A stretch of 64,000 nt of DNA, taken from NCBI RefSeq assembly GCF_023634065.1, contig NZ_JALKCV010000005.1:62001-126000 (forward strand), in the 5' to 3' direction. Positions 1 to 10,503 of this stretch are shown piece after piece. The DNA comes from Microbulbifer litoralis (GTDB lineage Bacteria > Pseudomonadota > Gammaproteobacteria > Pseudomonadales > Cellvibrionaceae). Position 1 is the first letter of the stretch, and every line of letters starts with the position of its first letter. A model generated the notes under the pieces. The model saw only the letters and a list, made by a program, of their open reading frames with translations, searched no databases and was not told the DNA's origin. Both the position numbers and the translations under genes were made by a program.

Positions 1-293
1 CGGTGCTGGGCAACTTCCCGCTGCCGGTGGAGGTCGTCCCCATGGCGCGCTCACTGGTGGCGCGCGAGCTGGTGAAGCTGGGGGGCGACCCGATCTACCG
101 GCAGGGGGTCACCACCGACAACGGCAATGTCATCCTCGACGTGCACAATCTGGAAATTACCGAGCCGCAGGCCCTGGAAACAGCCATCAACAATATCACC
201 GGTGTGGTCACCAACGGCATCTTCGCCCACCGCCCGGCAGACATACTGCTGCTCGGCACCAGTTCGGGCGTCAAGACCTACACCGCCGAATAA
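1..293 (+). CDS. rpiA: Ribose-5-phosphate isomerase A, C-terminal part (gene starts before the window)
   Basis: The enzyme interconverts ribose 5-phosphate and ribulose 5-phosphate in the cytoplasmic non-oxidative pentose phosphate pathway. Only the last 97 or so codons are present. The frame is open to the left edge and ends with TAA at 291-293. The visible segment carries the conserved C-terminal stretch of Rpi[11 protein letters not shown], then [19 protein letters not shown] and GTSSGVKT, which lines up by memory with the end of the E. coli protein. The next gene begins 20 bases downstream on the same strand, but it is an unrelated envelope lipoprotein. Confidence 0.93.
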   Translation, partial: VLGNFPLPVEVVPMARSLVARELVKLGGDPIYRQGVTTDNGNVILDVHNLEITEPQALETAINNITGVVTNGIFAHRPADILLLGTSSGVKTYTAE

Positions 294-313
294 CGACAGA
301 ACCGGAAGTTGCC

Positions 314-946
314 ATGCTGAAGAACAATAACAGGGCCCGAGTGGCCGTACTGCCGACCCTTCTCTTCGCCGCGCTGGGCACGGGCTGCGCCGTCAGTCCG
401 CCCAGCAATCCCGACGATATCTGCTCCATCTTCCGCGAAAAGGACGACTGGTACGGCGAGGCCAAGGACGCCGAGGAGAAGTGGGGGTCGCCCGTGCCCA
501 CCATGATGGCGATCCTGCACCAGGAATCCCGCTTTGTTCAGGATGCCCGCCCGCCGCGCACCAAGATCCTGTGGATCTTCCCCGGGCCGCGACCGTCGGA
601 CGCCTATGGTTACGCCCAGGCGCTCGGCAGCACCTGGCGCGGCTACGAGCGCGCCAGTTTCAACTACGGCGCCGACCGCGACGATTTCGGCGATGCCATC
701 GACTTCGTCGGCTGGTACAACAGCACCAGCGCGCGCCAGTGTCGTATCGCATCCAACGATACCTATCATCTCTATCTCGCCTACCACGAGGGACAGGGTG
801 GCTTTAACCGGCGCACCTTTAGGAACAAGGCCTGGCTGAAGCAGGTTTCGCACAAGGTCTCCGCCCGCGCGCAGACCTACCGGCGCCAGCTGGCCGGCTG
901 TGAAAGTTCGCTGAAACGGCGCAGCAAGTTCCTCGGCATCTTCTGA
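314..946 (+). CDS. Lipoprotein with lytic-transglycosylase (SLT-like) domain
   Basis: A 210-residue protein with a basic N-terminus, a hydrophobic segment and a lipobox ending LGTGC near residue 25, so probably a lipoprotein of the cell envelope. The rest resembles a small goose-lysozyme/SLT-type fold: a catalytic-type glutamate sits in ILHQESRF (about residue 75), followed by DAYGYAQALGSTW and, later, YHEGQGGF, the order expected for SLT domains. By family, such proteins cleave the peptidoglycan glycan strand to 1,6-anhydro products. Activity is inferred from motifs only. It follows rpiA closely and a hairpin-free gap separates it from the DUF4168 gene. Confidence 0.72.
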   Translation: MLKNNNRARVAVLPTLLFAALGTGCAVSPPSNPDDICSIFREKDDWYGEAKDAEEKWGSPVPTMMAILHQESRFVQDARPPRTKILWIFPGPRPSDAYGYAQALGSTWRGYERASFNYGADRDDFGDAIDFVGWYNSTSARQCRIASNDTYHLYLAYHEGQGGFNRRTFRNKAWLKQVSHKVSARAQTYRRQLAGCESSLKRRSKFLGIF

Positions 947-1174
947 GCGGGCCGCGGGCGCCGGGAAAAAAGCGGCGCAACTGGCGGCCATTTGCGCAAC
1001 AGCCCACAGAAACTGACTACGCTGAGCGGACACCTATGAACTTTTGCCACCGCGAAAGTCCGAGGTCGAGTGCGCCACCGCGTTTCCACCGGAACCGGCG
1101 GCACCGAGCCCCAAAGTGACGCTGGGCGCTCCCGCTGCAGCAAAAGCGTCCTCCGACACCATCGAGGTTGCACA

Positions 1175-1549
1175 ATGAAAATTTCAGCAGTCATTCTCAC
1201 CGCATTCACCCTTCTGCTGGCCCTGCCGCTGGCCCAGGCACAGGAGGGCGGCGCCCCGGTCACTGCACAGAAAGTCTCCTTCAGCCAGCCGCAGCTGGAG
1301 AAATTCGCCGAGGCCTACCGCCAGATCGTCATCCTGAGCCGCGAGTACGCGCCCAAACTGAAAGCCGCAAAAGACATCGAGGCGGCGGAGGCACTGAACA
1401 AGGAGGCCCAGGGCAAGATGATCAAGGCGATCCAGAATTCCGGGCTGAGCAAAGATGAATACCAGCAGATTGCCACCGGCCTGAAATCGGATCCGTCGCT
1501 GGTGGAGCAGGTGAACAAGATACTGCAGGAAAAGGCGGACACGGAGTAA
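1175..1549 (+). CDS. Secreted DUF4168 domain protein
   Basis: A 124-residue protein. I chose the ATG at 1175 because it begins directly with a signal peptide (MKISAVILTAFTLLLALPLAQA, cleavage after AQA), while the frame upstream is not protein-like. The mature part is a helical domain of the DUF4168 type: FAEAYRQIVILSREY followed by a charged alanine-rich helix and GLSKDEYQQIATGLKSDPSL. The function of the family is unknown; proteins of this type are periplasmic and often found near stress genes. A GC hairpin and a CTAG-bounded palindromic repeat follow the stop. Confidence 0.7.
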   Translation: MKISAVILTAFTLLLALPLAQAQEGGAPVTAQKVSFSQPQLEKFAEAYRQIVILSREYAPKLKAAKDIEAAEALNKEAQGKMIKAIQNSGLSKDEYQQIATGLKSDPSLVEQVNKILQEKADTE

Positions 1550-1557
1550 CCCGGCAC

Positions 1558-1577
1558 GGGGCGGACCTCTCCGCCCC
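1558..1577. terminator. Weak hairpin after the DUF4168 gene
   Basis: A 7-bp perfect stem GGGGCGG/CCGCCCC with the loop ACCTCT lies 8 bases after the stop codon at 1549. There is no T tract, so it may only be an mRNA 3' end or RNA-stabilising hairpin. Confidence 0.35.
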
Positions 1578-1586
1578 CACTCTCAT

Positions 1587-1750
1587 CTAGTGGTCCATGC
1601 GGAAAGTTGTGTAACTGTTCGCGTCGCCAAAGCGTCCAGCTCTGCGTTGAGAAAGCTTGAAATAGAACCACTATTCCTGCGCTTTCTCGCCTTGATCTGA
1701 ACACTTTGGCTGTGCTCCTTAGTCACCAAACTTTCCGCATGGACCACTAG
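1587..1750. repeat. CTAG-bounded palindromic element, family 1, copy 1
   Basis: This 164-bp element begins CTAGTGGTCCATGCGG and ends with its exact reverse complement, giving a perfect terminal inverted repeat of about 22 bp. An inner palindromic core contains GAGAAAGC-type arms. It has no coding capacity. Close relatives lie at 16772-16933 (inverted) and 39422-39585 (same orientation). The right-hand CTAG supplies the TAG stop codon of the minus-strand winged-helix gene at 1747-2061. Size, inverted repeats and dispersal point to a non-autonomous mobile element (MITE) or REP-like element. Confidence 0.85.
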
Positions 1751-2061
1751 CTCTCCAGGCTCACATCCAGTACCCGGCAGATCTCCGCCAGGTGCGTCGC
1801 TATCCAGTCGCGGTCGAAAGACCCCCAATCCTGTAATTCGTAGTAACCGTCGTTATTGCGAACCCCCTCCTGCACAAACCTGACCCGGGTGCCGTGCCCG
1901 GGCAACCCCTTGGAGATGACGTCCTGCACCGTGCGCCGCGGCCAGCCGGTGGCCTCTTCCAGCGTCGGGTTGTTGGGCCTGGGCAGTTGCTCGATCAGGT
2001 AGGCGACCAGCATACGGCGGCAGATGGTGGGGTTCAGGGGCGTCTCGGTGGCGGGGGGCAT
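1747..2061 (-). CDS. Small winged-helix DNA-binding protein (HTH_43 type)
   Basis: A 104-residue protein starting at the ATG complementary to 2059-2061; the longer open frame upstream runs antisense through the next gene and is discarded. Visible is a winged-helix pattern: CRRMLVAYLIEQLPRPNNPTLEEATGWPRRTVQDVISKGL (first helices and recognition helix), then a wing around DGYYELQDWG and a final helix WIATHLAEICRVL. This fits the winged helix family PF09904; targets are unknown. Its TAG stop lies inside the CTAG terminus of the adjacent palindromic element, so the original C-terminus may have differed by a few residues. Confidence 0.62.
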   Translation of the reverse strand: MPPATETPLNPTICRRMLVAYLIEQLPRPNNPTLEEATGWPRRTVQDVISKGLPGHGTRVRFVQEGVRNNDGYYELQDWGSFDRDWIATHLAEICRVLDVSLES

Positions 2062-2236
2062 GGCTGTCTGTCCGTTATTGCGGGCCTCTTTTGTATCACA
2101 CCGCCTCCACAGGGGCGACCGGACAGTCGACCACAGGCCGCCCCGGTTCCCGCCCCAAACCTGACTTTCCCGACCGCTTTGCGCATAATCCGGTGTCACC
2201 GCCGCGGACTCGGCGCATACAGAGAGGGCTGCAACA

Positions 2237-3286
2237 GTGGAAAGCGACAACCTGGAAAGCGAGACTCCCACATTCCGCGATGCGGATCCGGGCATCCTGG
2301 CCGCCGCCGTACGGGCGCAGCTGGCGGGAGCAGAGGCCGGGGGGCTCGACTGCCAGCAGTTGCTGCTGGACAGCGATATCGACCCGGCGCGGCTGGACGA
2401 GGCCGACCACCGCATCCCGCGCGAACAGGTCGCCGCACTGCTGCGGCGCCAGTGGGACCTGCTCGGCGACGAGTCCGGCGGCTACCTGGCCCGCCCCTGG
2501 CTGCCCGGCACCTTCGCCATGATGGGGCACGCCTGTATCAGCTGCCCCAACCTGCGCCGCGCACTGCTGCGCTCCGGGCGCTTCGTCGCCATGGTCAGCG
2601 ACGACCTGCGTATCAAGCTGGTAGAGGATGGCGAGGAGGCGCGGCTGATCTTCCACCACGGCAACGACAAGCAGTTGCCCAACCAGGTGTTCGTGGAATC
2701 CCTGGCGCTGATCTGGCTGCGATTCTTCAGCTGGCTGATCGATCGCACGATACTGCTCGAGCGCGTGCACCTGGCCTTCCCGCCGTCGGCGTACAACGAG
2801 GACTACAGCGATATGTTCCCGTGCCGGCACTATTTCCACCAGCGCGAAACCTGCCTGGTATTCAACACCCGCTACCTGCAGTTGCCGCTGGTACGCGACG
2901 AGCAGCAATTATCAGAATTCCTGTCGCGCGCCCCCGAGTGCCTGCTGGCCCAGTACAAATCGGACCACAGTTACACCGGCCGCATCCGCCGCATGCTGCA
3001 ACAACAAAACGGTATCGAAAACCTGTCCCTGGACGACGTCGCCGAACGGCTGTACACCTCGCCACAGACATTGCGCCGACGCCTTAAGGAAGAGGGCAAC
3101 AGCTGGCAGGACATCAAGGATTCGGTGCGCCGGGACATGGCGGTCTACCAGTTAAAAAAACAGGAAACGGCAGTGGCGGAAATCGCCGAGCGCCTGGGCT
3201 TTTCCGAGCCCAGCGCCTTCAACCGCGCGTTCAAGAAATGGACCGGGCTTGCGCCGGGCGCCTACCGGGAAAAATATCGGGGTTAA
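2237..3286 (+). CDS. AraC-family regulator with arabinose-binding-type N-terminal domain
   Basis: A 349-residue transcriptional regulator with a GTG start at 2237. The N-terminal two thirds match the PF12625 type of domain found in OruR/ArgR-like AraC proteins (QLLLDSDIDPARLDEADHRIPREQ near residues 40-60, followed by a beta-rich region and CRHYFHQRETCLVFN). Residues from about 250 form the double helix-turn-helix: LSLDDVAERLYTSPQTLRRRLKEEGNSW and VAEIAERLGFSEPSAFNRAFKKWTG. The effector and targets are not visible. It is divergent from the winged-helix gene with about 175 bp between starts, so it may regulate itself or that gene. Confidence 0.88.
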   Translation: MESDNLESETPTFRDADPGILAAAVRAQLAGAEAGGLDCQQLLLDSDIDPARLDEADHRIPREQVAALLRRQWDLLGDESGGYLARPWLPGTFAMMGHACISCPNLRRALLRSGRFVAMVSDDLRIKLVEDGEEARLIFHHGNDKQLPNQVFVESLALIWLRFFSWLIDRTILLERVHLAFPPSAYNEDYSDMFPCRHYFHQRETCLVFNTRYLQLPLVRDEQQLSEFLSRAPECLLAQYKSDHSYTGRIRRMLQQQNGIENLSLDDVAERLYTSPQTLRRRLKEEGNSWQDIKDSVRRDMAVYQLKKQETAVAEIAERLGFSEPSAFNRAFKKWTGLAPGAYREKYRG

Positions 3287-3315
3287 CGGGCCTGGAGCAA
3301 CAACAGTCACTATCG

Positions 3316-3386
3316 TCATACCGGCATCCAGACCACAGGGGAAGGTCGGCCGGAGCCGGGGCGAGCGCAAGAAGCTTGCCGGTACG
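3316..3386. repeat. REP-like degenerate palindrome
   Basis: The segment opens with TCGTCATACCGGCATCCAG and closes with CTTGCCGGTACGAA, with GC-rich inverted pieces between. It resembles the other CGTCATNCCGG-type extragenic palindromes in this window (10444, 23867). Confidence 0.4.
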
Positions 3387-3459
3387 AATACTGCTGCACT
3401 AACAGTCACAGTCCCCGGCGCCCATTCCCGGATAAAGAATAATAAACAGGGAGTACACC

Positions 3460-5457
3460 ATGAAAAGACCCATGACGATCGCGGTTGCCGCCGTTGTCGG
3501 CTTCAACGCGTTGATCTACCTGGCATCGCCCTACTACAGTGCCTGGCGCATCATGCGCTCGGTCGAATCCGGCTCGGCAGCGCAGATGCAGCACTATATC
3601 GACTTTCCCAGTGTGCAATCCTCCCTGCACCAACAGGTGGACAAGGCCTTTGCCGCACAGGTGGCGCAGGACCCGATGGCGGCGGCCTTTGCCGGGATGA
3701 TCCGCCCGGCAATGGATACCCTCATCGACGAACTGGTGCAGCCGGATAAACTGGCCGGGCTGATCCAGTCCGGCAAATTGCATCCCGCGCACACAGGGCC
3801 GCCGAGTGCGGCGGAACCGCCGCAGGGTGCCGACAGCGCGGGGGCGGACATCAGCTGGTATGCGTTTTTCGATCGCCCCGACCGCTTCCGCATCTCCGCC
3901 GGCGAGCTGTCGCTGTATATGGAGTTGCGCCAGTGGCGCTGGCAACTGACCGCTATCGGCGTGGACGACCTGCTGGAGATGGACGGCCCGCGAAAAACCG
4001 CCGCGGCCGCACCGGTCGCCGACGAAATCGATACCCACAGCCCGCCGCCACCGCGGATTGCGGGCGATCGCCAGGCCCTTCGCGAGCAGCTGGCGGAGTC
4101 CTTTTTTATCACCGGCGACTTCTCCGACAAGGCCTCGGTGGAGGGCGACTTCCACTATGTGCCAGTGCCCGCCGGTGCCGAGATAGAAGTTTCCTGGCTG
4201 GATGCCCGCGATGCCGAAGGCAATCCGGTGCTGGGCAGTTTCACCGACGAGGAGCTGCAGCAGCGGGAGAAATTCCACCAGGGCAAAAGCATTTTTCGCG
4301 GGCAGTGGCAGGACAAGCTGCCGAAAAGCAGCGCCGACGCCAGCGTCGCCTCCGCGCGCGGGCGCCTGAAAATCGAATTGCCCACCCGCATCGAACATAT
4401 ATCCCTGGACCGCAGCCAACTGAACAAGCTGCAGCAGAGCGGCGATGTGGCCGCCAACCTGACCGAGCTGCGAAACGGCAGTGTAGCCGTCAGCCTGTAC
4501 CAACCCTACGGGCAGCCCGAGGCGACGCCACAGGTCTATGTGCGCAACGCCGACGGACAGCCGCTGAACACGCCGTCCTCGTCGTCCATCGGCGCCGGGG
4601 AGCCGGTGGAGAACGCGCAATTCAGCCAGCCCATGCGCGCCACTGCAATCCAGTACTCCGTGGCCGGCACGCCGGCGAGTGTCGATATCTACTTTCCGAT
4701 GGAGATGGAACAACTGGATGTCGAGTTCACCGCAACGCCACAGCCGCAAGTCATCTTTGGCAAACTACAGGCACAGATTACCCGGACCCGCTACGCGGCG
4801 CCGGCCCCGGAGATAAAACTGGCAGCAGTAAAAGCCTCCAGCGTGGACGGTATAGCGCCGCAACTGGTGGAGGAAACCGGCTGGGATAAAAAACTGCGTC
4901 GCTCACTACACTTCACGCTGCCGGACATCGGCAACAGCGCCTTTGCGCGCCTGAATTACGACAAGCTGCGGCTGTTCAAAGAGGGAGAGCCGCTCGAGTT
5001 CAATACCGAACAGAGCCGCAACAGCATCACCGATTACCAGGTTGCTTTCCTCGATGCTTCCGACGGCGCCGACTATGAACACCTGCAACCGGACCATATC
5101 GAGGGCTTTATCAAACTCCGCTACCCGGCCCGCATCGAGACCCTGCACCTGGCCCAGGGAAAAGATATCCAAGGGGCAACCCTGGAGGGCGCGAAACTGA
5201 GCTTCCCGGCGAACGGCAACTTCCCCAGATACAACTCTGTGTTCACGCCCCGCTCGGCCAACGCCTTCAGCCGCGATGGCCACAGGATCGCCTATATCCC
5301 CGCCAGCGATTACTGGGGCGACGGCCAATATGCGATTTTCTTTTGGGGGGAACCGGCCTACGTGGAGCTGAAATCGGTCAGCGAGTGGATTGAAACCGAG
5401 ATTCCGGTGGATCTCTCCCTGGCCGATCTGCAGCCGGCGGACAAGCCCCGCGGATAA
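3460..5457 (+). CDS. Membrane-anchored DUF2939 domain protein with long C-terminal extension
   Basis: A 665-residue protein. One transmembrane or uncleaved signal helix is visible at residues 5-25 (MTIAVAAVVGFNALIYLASP). It is followed by a DUF2939-type region (SAWRIMRSVESGSAAQMQHYIDFPSVQSSL, then VDKAF) to about residue 170. The remaining 480 residues are mostly beta-strand-like periplasmic sequence that I cannot assign; pieces such as SFFITGDFSDKASVEGDF and PARIETLHLAQGKDIQGA suggest repeated beta-sandwich domains. The function is unknown. DUF2939 proteins normally stop near 200 residues, so the extension is distinctive. It converges on the OmpA-like gene across a bidirectional terminator. 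Confidence 0.7.
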   Translation: MKRPMTIAVAAVVGFNALIYLASPYYSAWRIMRSVESGSAAQMQHYIDFPSVQSSLHQQVDKAFAAQVAQDPMAAAFAGMIRPAMDTLIDELVQPDKLAGLIQSGKLHPAHTGPPSAAEPPQGADSAGADISWYAFFDRPDRFRISAGELSLYMELRQWRWQLTAIGVDDLLEMDGPRKTAAAAPVADEIDTHSPPPPRIAGDRQALREQLAESFFITGDFSDKASVEGDFHYVPVPAGAEIEVSWLDARDAEGNPVLGSFTDEELQQREKFHQGKSIFRGQWQDKLPKSSADASVASARGRLKIELPTRIEHISLDRSQLNKLQQSGDVAANLTELRNGSVAVSLYQPYGQPEATPQVYVRNADGQPLNTPSSSSIGAGEPVENAQFSQPMRATAIQYSVAGTPASVDIYFPMEMEQLDVEFTATPQPQVIFGKLQAQITRTRYAAPAPEIKLAAVKASSVDGIAPQLVEETGWDKKLRRSLHFTLPDIGNSAFARLNYDKLRLFKEGEPLEFNTEQSRNSITDYQVAFLDASDGADYEHLQPDHIEGFIKLRYPARIETLHLAQGKDIQGATLEGAKLSFPANGNFPRYNSVFTPRSANAFSRDGHRIAYIPASDYWGDGQYAIFFWGEPAYVELKSVSEWIETEIPVDLSLADLQPADKPRG

Positions 5458-5490
5458 TAATATGGCGAGAGTTATAGGCGCCTGGCCCGA

Positions 5491-5518
5491 AAAATCCCCG
5501 CCGGTGCGGGGATTTTTT
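5491..5518. terminator. Bidirectional Rho-independent terminator between convergent genes
   Basis: A stem AAAATCCCCGC/GCGGGGATTTT with the loop CGGT. It has an A run on the left and a T run on the right, so it serves both the DUF2939 gene and the OmpA-like gene. Confidence 0.88.
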
Positions 5519-5532
5519 CGACGCGGGTAAGT

Positions 5533-6744
5533 TTACTCGAACTTCACTACCCGCACACTGATGCGCCGGTTTTTCTCCCGCCCCTCCTCCGTGCTGTTGT
5601 CGGCAACCGGTTTCGCGGAGCCCATGCCGGTGGCGGTGATACGGCTACCGTCGATGCCCTTGTCCACCAGCATCTGGCGCACGGCATCGGCGCGCTCCTG
5701 GGACAGCTGCTGGTTGGCGGTTTCATCGCCCTCGCTGGAAGTGTGGCCCTCGATGGCAATGGTCACGCCCGCGTTCTCCTGCAGGATGGTGGCCAGTGCA
5801 TCCACATCCGGTACAGAACTGCCGGTGACCGTGGCACTGTCTTTGGCAAACTCGATGGTCAGCGGGAATTCCCGGTTCGGGTCGCGCGAAGCGCTGTCGA
5901 GATATTCGCGGAAGCTGGTGGAGAAGTCCGCGGTCTCACCGGTAGTGCCCGCCTGCATACCGGTGGCGCCATCTTGAGCCGGCTCCTCGGTCATGGTGGT
6001 TTCGTCCTCGAGAATCACCTCACCGGGCTCGTCTTTCACGTCATCTTTCTTCGCGCACATATTCAACGCATAGAGTGCCGCCAGGGCAATCAGCAGCGGC
6101 CAGAACCACTTGCCGAAACCGCCGCGTTTTTTCTCCGGTTTGTGCTGCAGGCGCGCTTCCTGGGGCTGCTCGTGGCCGTGGGTTTCCAGCGATGCTCCCA
6201 GCTTGCTGAAATCGGACACGCCCAATTCCTTCATCAGGCCATCCGGTATATGGTCCTTGATATAGGTTTTCTGCCCCAGCAGGAACGAGGCCAGGCCGGA
6301 AATATCCAGCCCCTTGCCCTTCACCAGTTTACCCAGCAGTGACATCACCACTGGAGCAGCCACTTTCAGCAGGCTGCCGCCGGTACCACCGCTGAGGCCC
6401 AGGGAACTGGACAGGGTATTGGTAACATCACTCGATTTGCTGCCAAAGATGGTCTCCAGCATATTGCTGCCACTTTTCTGCAGGCTGCTCATCTGCTCCG
6501 GATCCTTGAACACCTCCCCGATATTGGAAAAATCGAGACCGCCGCTGCCGGTTACCATATTGAACAGCGAGGCCATGCCGGTCTTGCTGCTGCCCTTGTT
6601 CAGCATGCCCGCCAGCACGGTGGAGAGCCCGGTTTTTACCGCGGATTCCCCCTGCCCCTCGGCGAGCCCGAGAGTACTGCCCAGCGCGCCAATGCCCGAA
6701 GACCCCAACTGGCGTACGGCCATTTCCAACAGATTATCCGCCAT
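5533..6744 (-). CDS. DUF937-OmpA fusion protein
   Basis: A 403-residue protein; the ATG at 6742-6744 gives MADNLLEMAVRQLG, the expected start of DUF937. Residues 1-165 are DUF937-like (glycine/serine-rich helices around VKTGLSTVLAGMLNKGSS, then LLGKLVKGKGLDI). A single membrane helix is visible near residues 215-235 (WFWPLLIALAALYALNMC), then an acidic linker, then a C-terminal OmpA domain (about 285-403) with TIAIEGHTSSEGD, ANQQLSQERADAVRQMLVDKG and NRRISVRVVKF, the peptidoglycan-binding signature. It probably links the inner membrane to peptidoglycan; the role of DUF937 is unknown. Confidence 0.85.
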   Translation of the reverse strand: MADNLLEMAVRQLGSSGIGALGSTLGLAEGQGESAVKTGLSTVLAGMLNKGSSKTGMASLFNMVTGSGGLDFSNIGEVFKDPEQMSSLQKSGSNMLETIFGSKSSDVTNTLSSSLGLSGGTGGSLLKVAAPVVMSLLGKLVKGKGLDISGLASFLLGQKTYIKDHIPDGLMKELGVSDFSKLGASLETHGHEQPQEARLQHKPEKKRGGFGKWFWPLLIALAALYALNMCAKKDDVKDEPGEVILEDETTMTEEPAQDGATGMQAGTTGETADFSTSFREYLDSASRDPNREFPLTIEFAKDSATVTGSSVPDVDALATILQENAGVTIAIEGHTSSEGDETANQQLSQERADAVRQMLVDKGIDGSRITATGMGSAKPVADNSTEEGREKNRRISVRVVKFE

Positions 6745-6973
6745 GGTAAAACCTCGTCCCATAGAACCAATAGAGAGAAAACCACTAAAGTCTCCCATGA
6801 GTGTATGGCAGCTGTTTATTCGGATTAGTTTGATTCTGAATAACGGGCAGCCTCCCCCCGTGCTTGTCCCTATGGTCACTGGCCCCTACCGACATATTTT
6901 ACCCGCAGACGCCAGCTTCAGCCGCGTCACCCCCGATGGCGCCTTTGATCATTGCGCCGCTGCGAGGCGGAAC

Positions 6974-6989
6974 TATGGTTATAGCCATA
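6974..6989. promoter_or_regulatory. Near-palindrome upstream of the acyl-CoA catabolism operon (operator candidate)
   Basis: TATGGTTATAGCCATA is a 16-bp near-perfect dyad lying 52 bases before the thiolase start, in the 297-bp divergent gap. It is placed where a repressor of the operon could bind. No regulator gene is adjacent, so the protein is unknown. Confidence 0.3.
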
Positions 6990-7041
6990 TTGCGTCCCAC
7001 ATCGACAATAATGACAACCACAGACAGCGAGGCCTCCTCTT

Positions 7042-8250
<1,209 letters not shown>

Positions 8251-8264
8251 GGGGAGAGCGCAAA

Positions 8265-10433
8265 ATGAAATCCATTCGCCTGGAAAAAGACAGCGACAAC
8301 ATCGTCCACCTGATCCTGGACAACCCCAACGCCTCCGCCAACGTGATGGACGGCGACTTTACCGATTCGCTGCACGAAGCGGTGCAGCAGCTGCAGAACG
8401 ACAACTACGCCGGCATTATCCTGCGCTCGGCCAAGAGCACCTTTTTCGCCGGCGGCGACCTGAAGAGCCTCTACGCCGCAAAGCGCGAGGACGCACAGCA
8501 GTTTTTCGACAGTTGTGAGGCACTGAAGGCCGACCTGCGCTGGCTGGAGACCCAGGGTAAACCGGTGGTGGCCACCATCAACGGTGCCGCCCTCGGCGGC
8601 GGCTGGGAACTGGCGCTGGCCTGCCACCACCGCATCGCCATCGACAGCCGCAAAGTGAAAATCGGCCTGCCGGAAGTAACCCTGGGCCTGCTGCCCGGCG
8701 GTGGCGGCTGCGTGCGTATGCCGCGGCTGCTGGGGATGCAGGACTCGCTGCCGTACCTGATGGAGGGCAAGCAGGTGGATCCGCAGCGGGCCCTCGACGC
8801 CGGGCTGCTGCACCAGTTGGCAACCGACGCGGACCAACTGCTGGCACACGCGCGCACCTTCGTGCTCGCCAACAGTGGCGAGCCGATGCAGCAACCCTGG
8901 GACAAACCCGGCTACCGCATGCCCGGCGGCGATGCCAAAAATCCAAAGAACGCGCAGCTGCTGGTAGTCGCACCGGCGATGCTGACGAAAAAGACCCACG
9001 GCTGCATGCCGGCGCCGGAGGCGATCCTGTCGACAGTGGTCGAGGGCTCGCAGGTGGATTTCGATACCGCCACCCGCATCGAATCCCGCTACTTCATCGA
9101 GCTGGCCTGCGGCCAGGTGGCAAAAAACATGATCGGCACCTTCTGGTTCGGACTGAACGCGATCAAGGCCGGTGCCTCCTTGCCGGATCCGGTTCAGAAG
9201 GAGGCCCGCAACATCGAAACCGCGCCGGTCGAAAAAGTCGGCATTCTCGGCGCCGGCATGATGGGTGCCGGTATTGCCTACGCCTGTGCCGGTAACAATG
9301 TGGAAGTGGTTTTGAAGGACGTTTCCCTCGACGCCGCGGAAAACGGCAAGGCCTACGCAGTGCGCGCACTGGAAAAACGCCTGGAACGCGGCCGCATCGA
9401 CGAGGCCGGGATGCAGGCAATCCTGTCCCGCATCCAGACCACTGTCGATCCCGCCGACCTGAAAGGGTGCGACCTGGTGATCGAGGCAGTGTTCGAAAAT
9501 CGCGACCTGAAAGCGGAAGTCACCCGCGAGGCAGAGGCGCAGCTCGACGACAACGCGGTCTTCGCCTCCAACACCTCGACCCTGCCGATCACCGGCCTGG
9601 CCCGCGCCGCCGAGCGGCCGCAAAACTTTATCGGCCTGCATTTTTTCTCCCCGGCCGACAAGATGCCTCTGGTAGAAATCATCTGCGGCGAACAGACCGG
9701 CGGCGAAACCCTGGCCCGGGCCTTCGACTTTGTGCTGCAGATCGGCAAAACGCCGATCGTCGTCAATGACAGCCGCGGCTTTTTCACCTCGCGGGTATTC
9801 GGCTGCTACACCAACGAGGGCATCGCCATGCTCGGCGAGGGCGTCAACCCGGCGACAATCGAAAACGCCGCCGCGCTGGCGGGTTTCCCAGTGGGGCCGC
9901 TGGCGGTCAGTGACGAGGTCTCGCTGACCCTGATGGGCAAGATCCGCCAGCAGACGGTCGAGGACCTGCAGGCCGAAGGCAAAAAGCCACCCACGCATCC
10001 GGCCGACCCGGTGATCGACCATATGCTGGAACTGGGCCGCGCCGGCAAGGCGGCCGGCGGCGGCTTCTATACCTACCCCGAAACAGGCAGGAAGCATCTG
10101 TGGCAAGGGCTGGCCCAAGAGTATCCGCTGGCCGAAAAACAGCCGCCACTGGAAGACGTCAAGGAGCGGCTGCTTTTCGCCATGGCCATCGAAACCCTGC
10201 GCTGCTATGACGAGAAGGTCCTGCGCAGCGTGCGCGACGCCAATATCGGTTCCATCTTTGGCATCGGCTTTCCCCCCTGGACCGGCGGCGCACTGCAGTA
10301 CATCAACCAGTACGACCCGGTGGCATTCCAGCAGCGCGCACAACAGTTGGCTGATACCTACGGCGAGCGCTTTACACCGCCGGATTCACTGCAGAGACTG
10401 ATCGCGTCCAACGCACAGCTGGCCGATGGCTAA
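8265..10433 (+). CDS. Multifunctional enoyl-CoA hydratase/3-hydroxyacyl-CoA dehydrogenase (FadJ-like)
   Basis: A 722-residue enzyme; the ATG at 8265 follows a GGGGAGAG ribosome site, and the frame further upstream is a shadow of the thiolase. Residues 1-190 are a crotonase domain with an oxyanion-hole FAGGDLKSLY and the two acid residues in GGWELAL (about 115) and GLPEVTLG (about 137). From about 322 comes the NAD-binding Rossmann fold (VGILGAGMMGAGIA), and near 458 the catalytic His in GLHFFSPADKM. Two C-terminal 3HCDH domains follow. It hydrates trans-2-enoyl-CoA and oxidises the product to 3-ketoacyl-CoA, feeding the adjoining thiolase. Confidence 0.93.
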   Translation: MKSIRLEKDSDNIVHLILDNPNASANVMDGDFTDSLHEAVQQLQNDNYAGIILRSAKSTFFAGGDLKSLYAAKREDAQQFFDSCEALKADLRWLETQGKPVVATINGAALGGGWELALACHHRIAIDSRKVKIGLPEVTLGLLPGGGGCVRMPRLLGMQDSLPYLMEGKQVDPQRALDAGLLHQLATDADQLLAHARTFVLANSGEPMQQPWDKPGYRMPGGDAKNPKNAQLLVVAPAMLTKKTHGCMPAPEAILSTVVEGSQVDFDTATRIESRYFIELACGQVAKNMIGTFWFGLNAIKAGASLPDPVQKEARNIETAPVEKVGILGAGMMGAGIAYACAGNNVEVVLKDVSLDAAENGKAYAVRALEKRLERGRIDEAGMQAILSRIQTTVDPADLKGCDLVIEAVFENRDLKAEVTREAEAQLDDNAVFASNTSTLPITGLARAAERPQNFIGLHFFSPADKMPLVEIICGEQTGGETLARAFDFVLQIGKTPIVVNDSRGFFTSRVFGCYTNEGIAMLGEGVNPATIENAAALAGFPVGPLAVSDEVSLTLMGKIRQQTVEDLQAEGKKPPTHPADPVIDHMLELGRAGKAAGGGFYTYPETGRKHLWQGLAQEYPLAEKQPPLEDVKERLLFAMAIETLRCYDEKVLRSVRDANIGSIFGIGFPPWTGGALQYINQYDPVAFQQRAQQLADTYGERFTPPDSLQRLIASNAQLADG

Positions 10434-10443
10434 ATGTATTTCT

Positions 10444-10475
10444 GTCGTCATCCCGGCGAAAACCGGCATGACGAA
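10444..10475. repeat. Short REP-like hairpin
   Basis: GTCGTCATCCCGG, a short spacer and CCGGCATGACGAA form a hairpin just after the FadJ-like gene. There is no T tract. It is the same type as the copies near 23867 and 11720. Confidence 0.5.
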
Positions 10476-10503
10476 TAGTAAAAAATAATCCGGAGAAACA
10501 GGC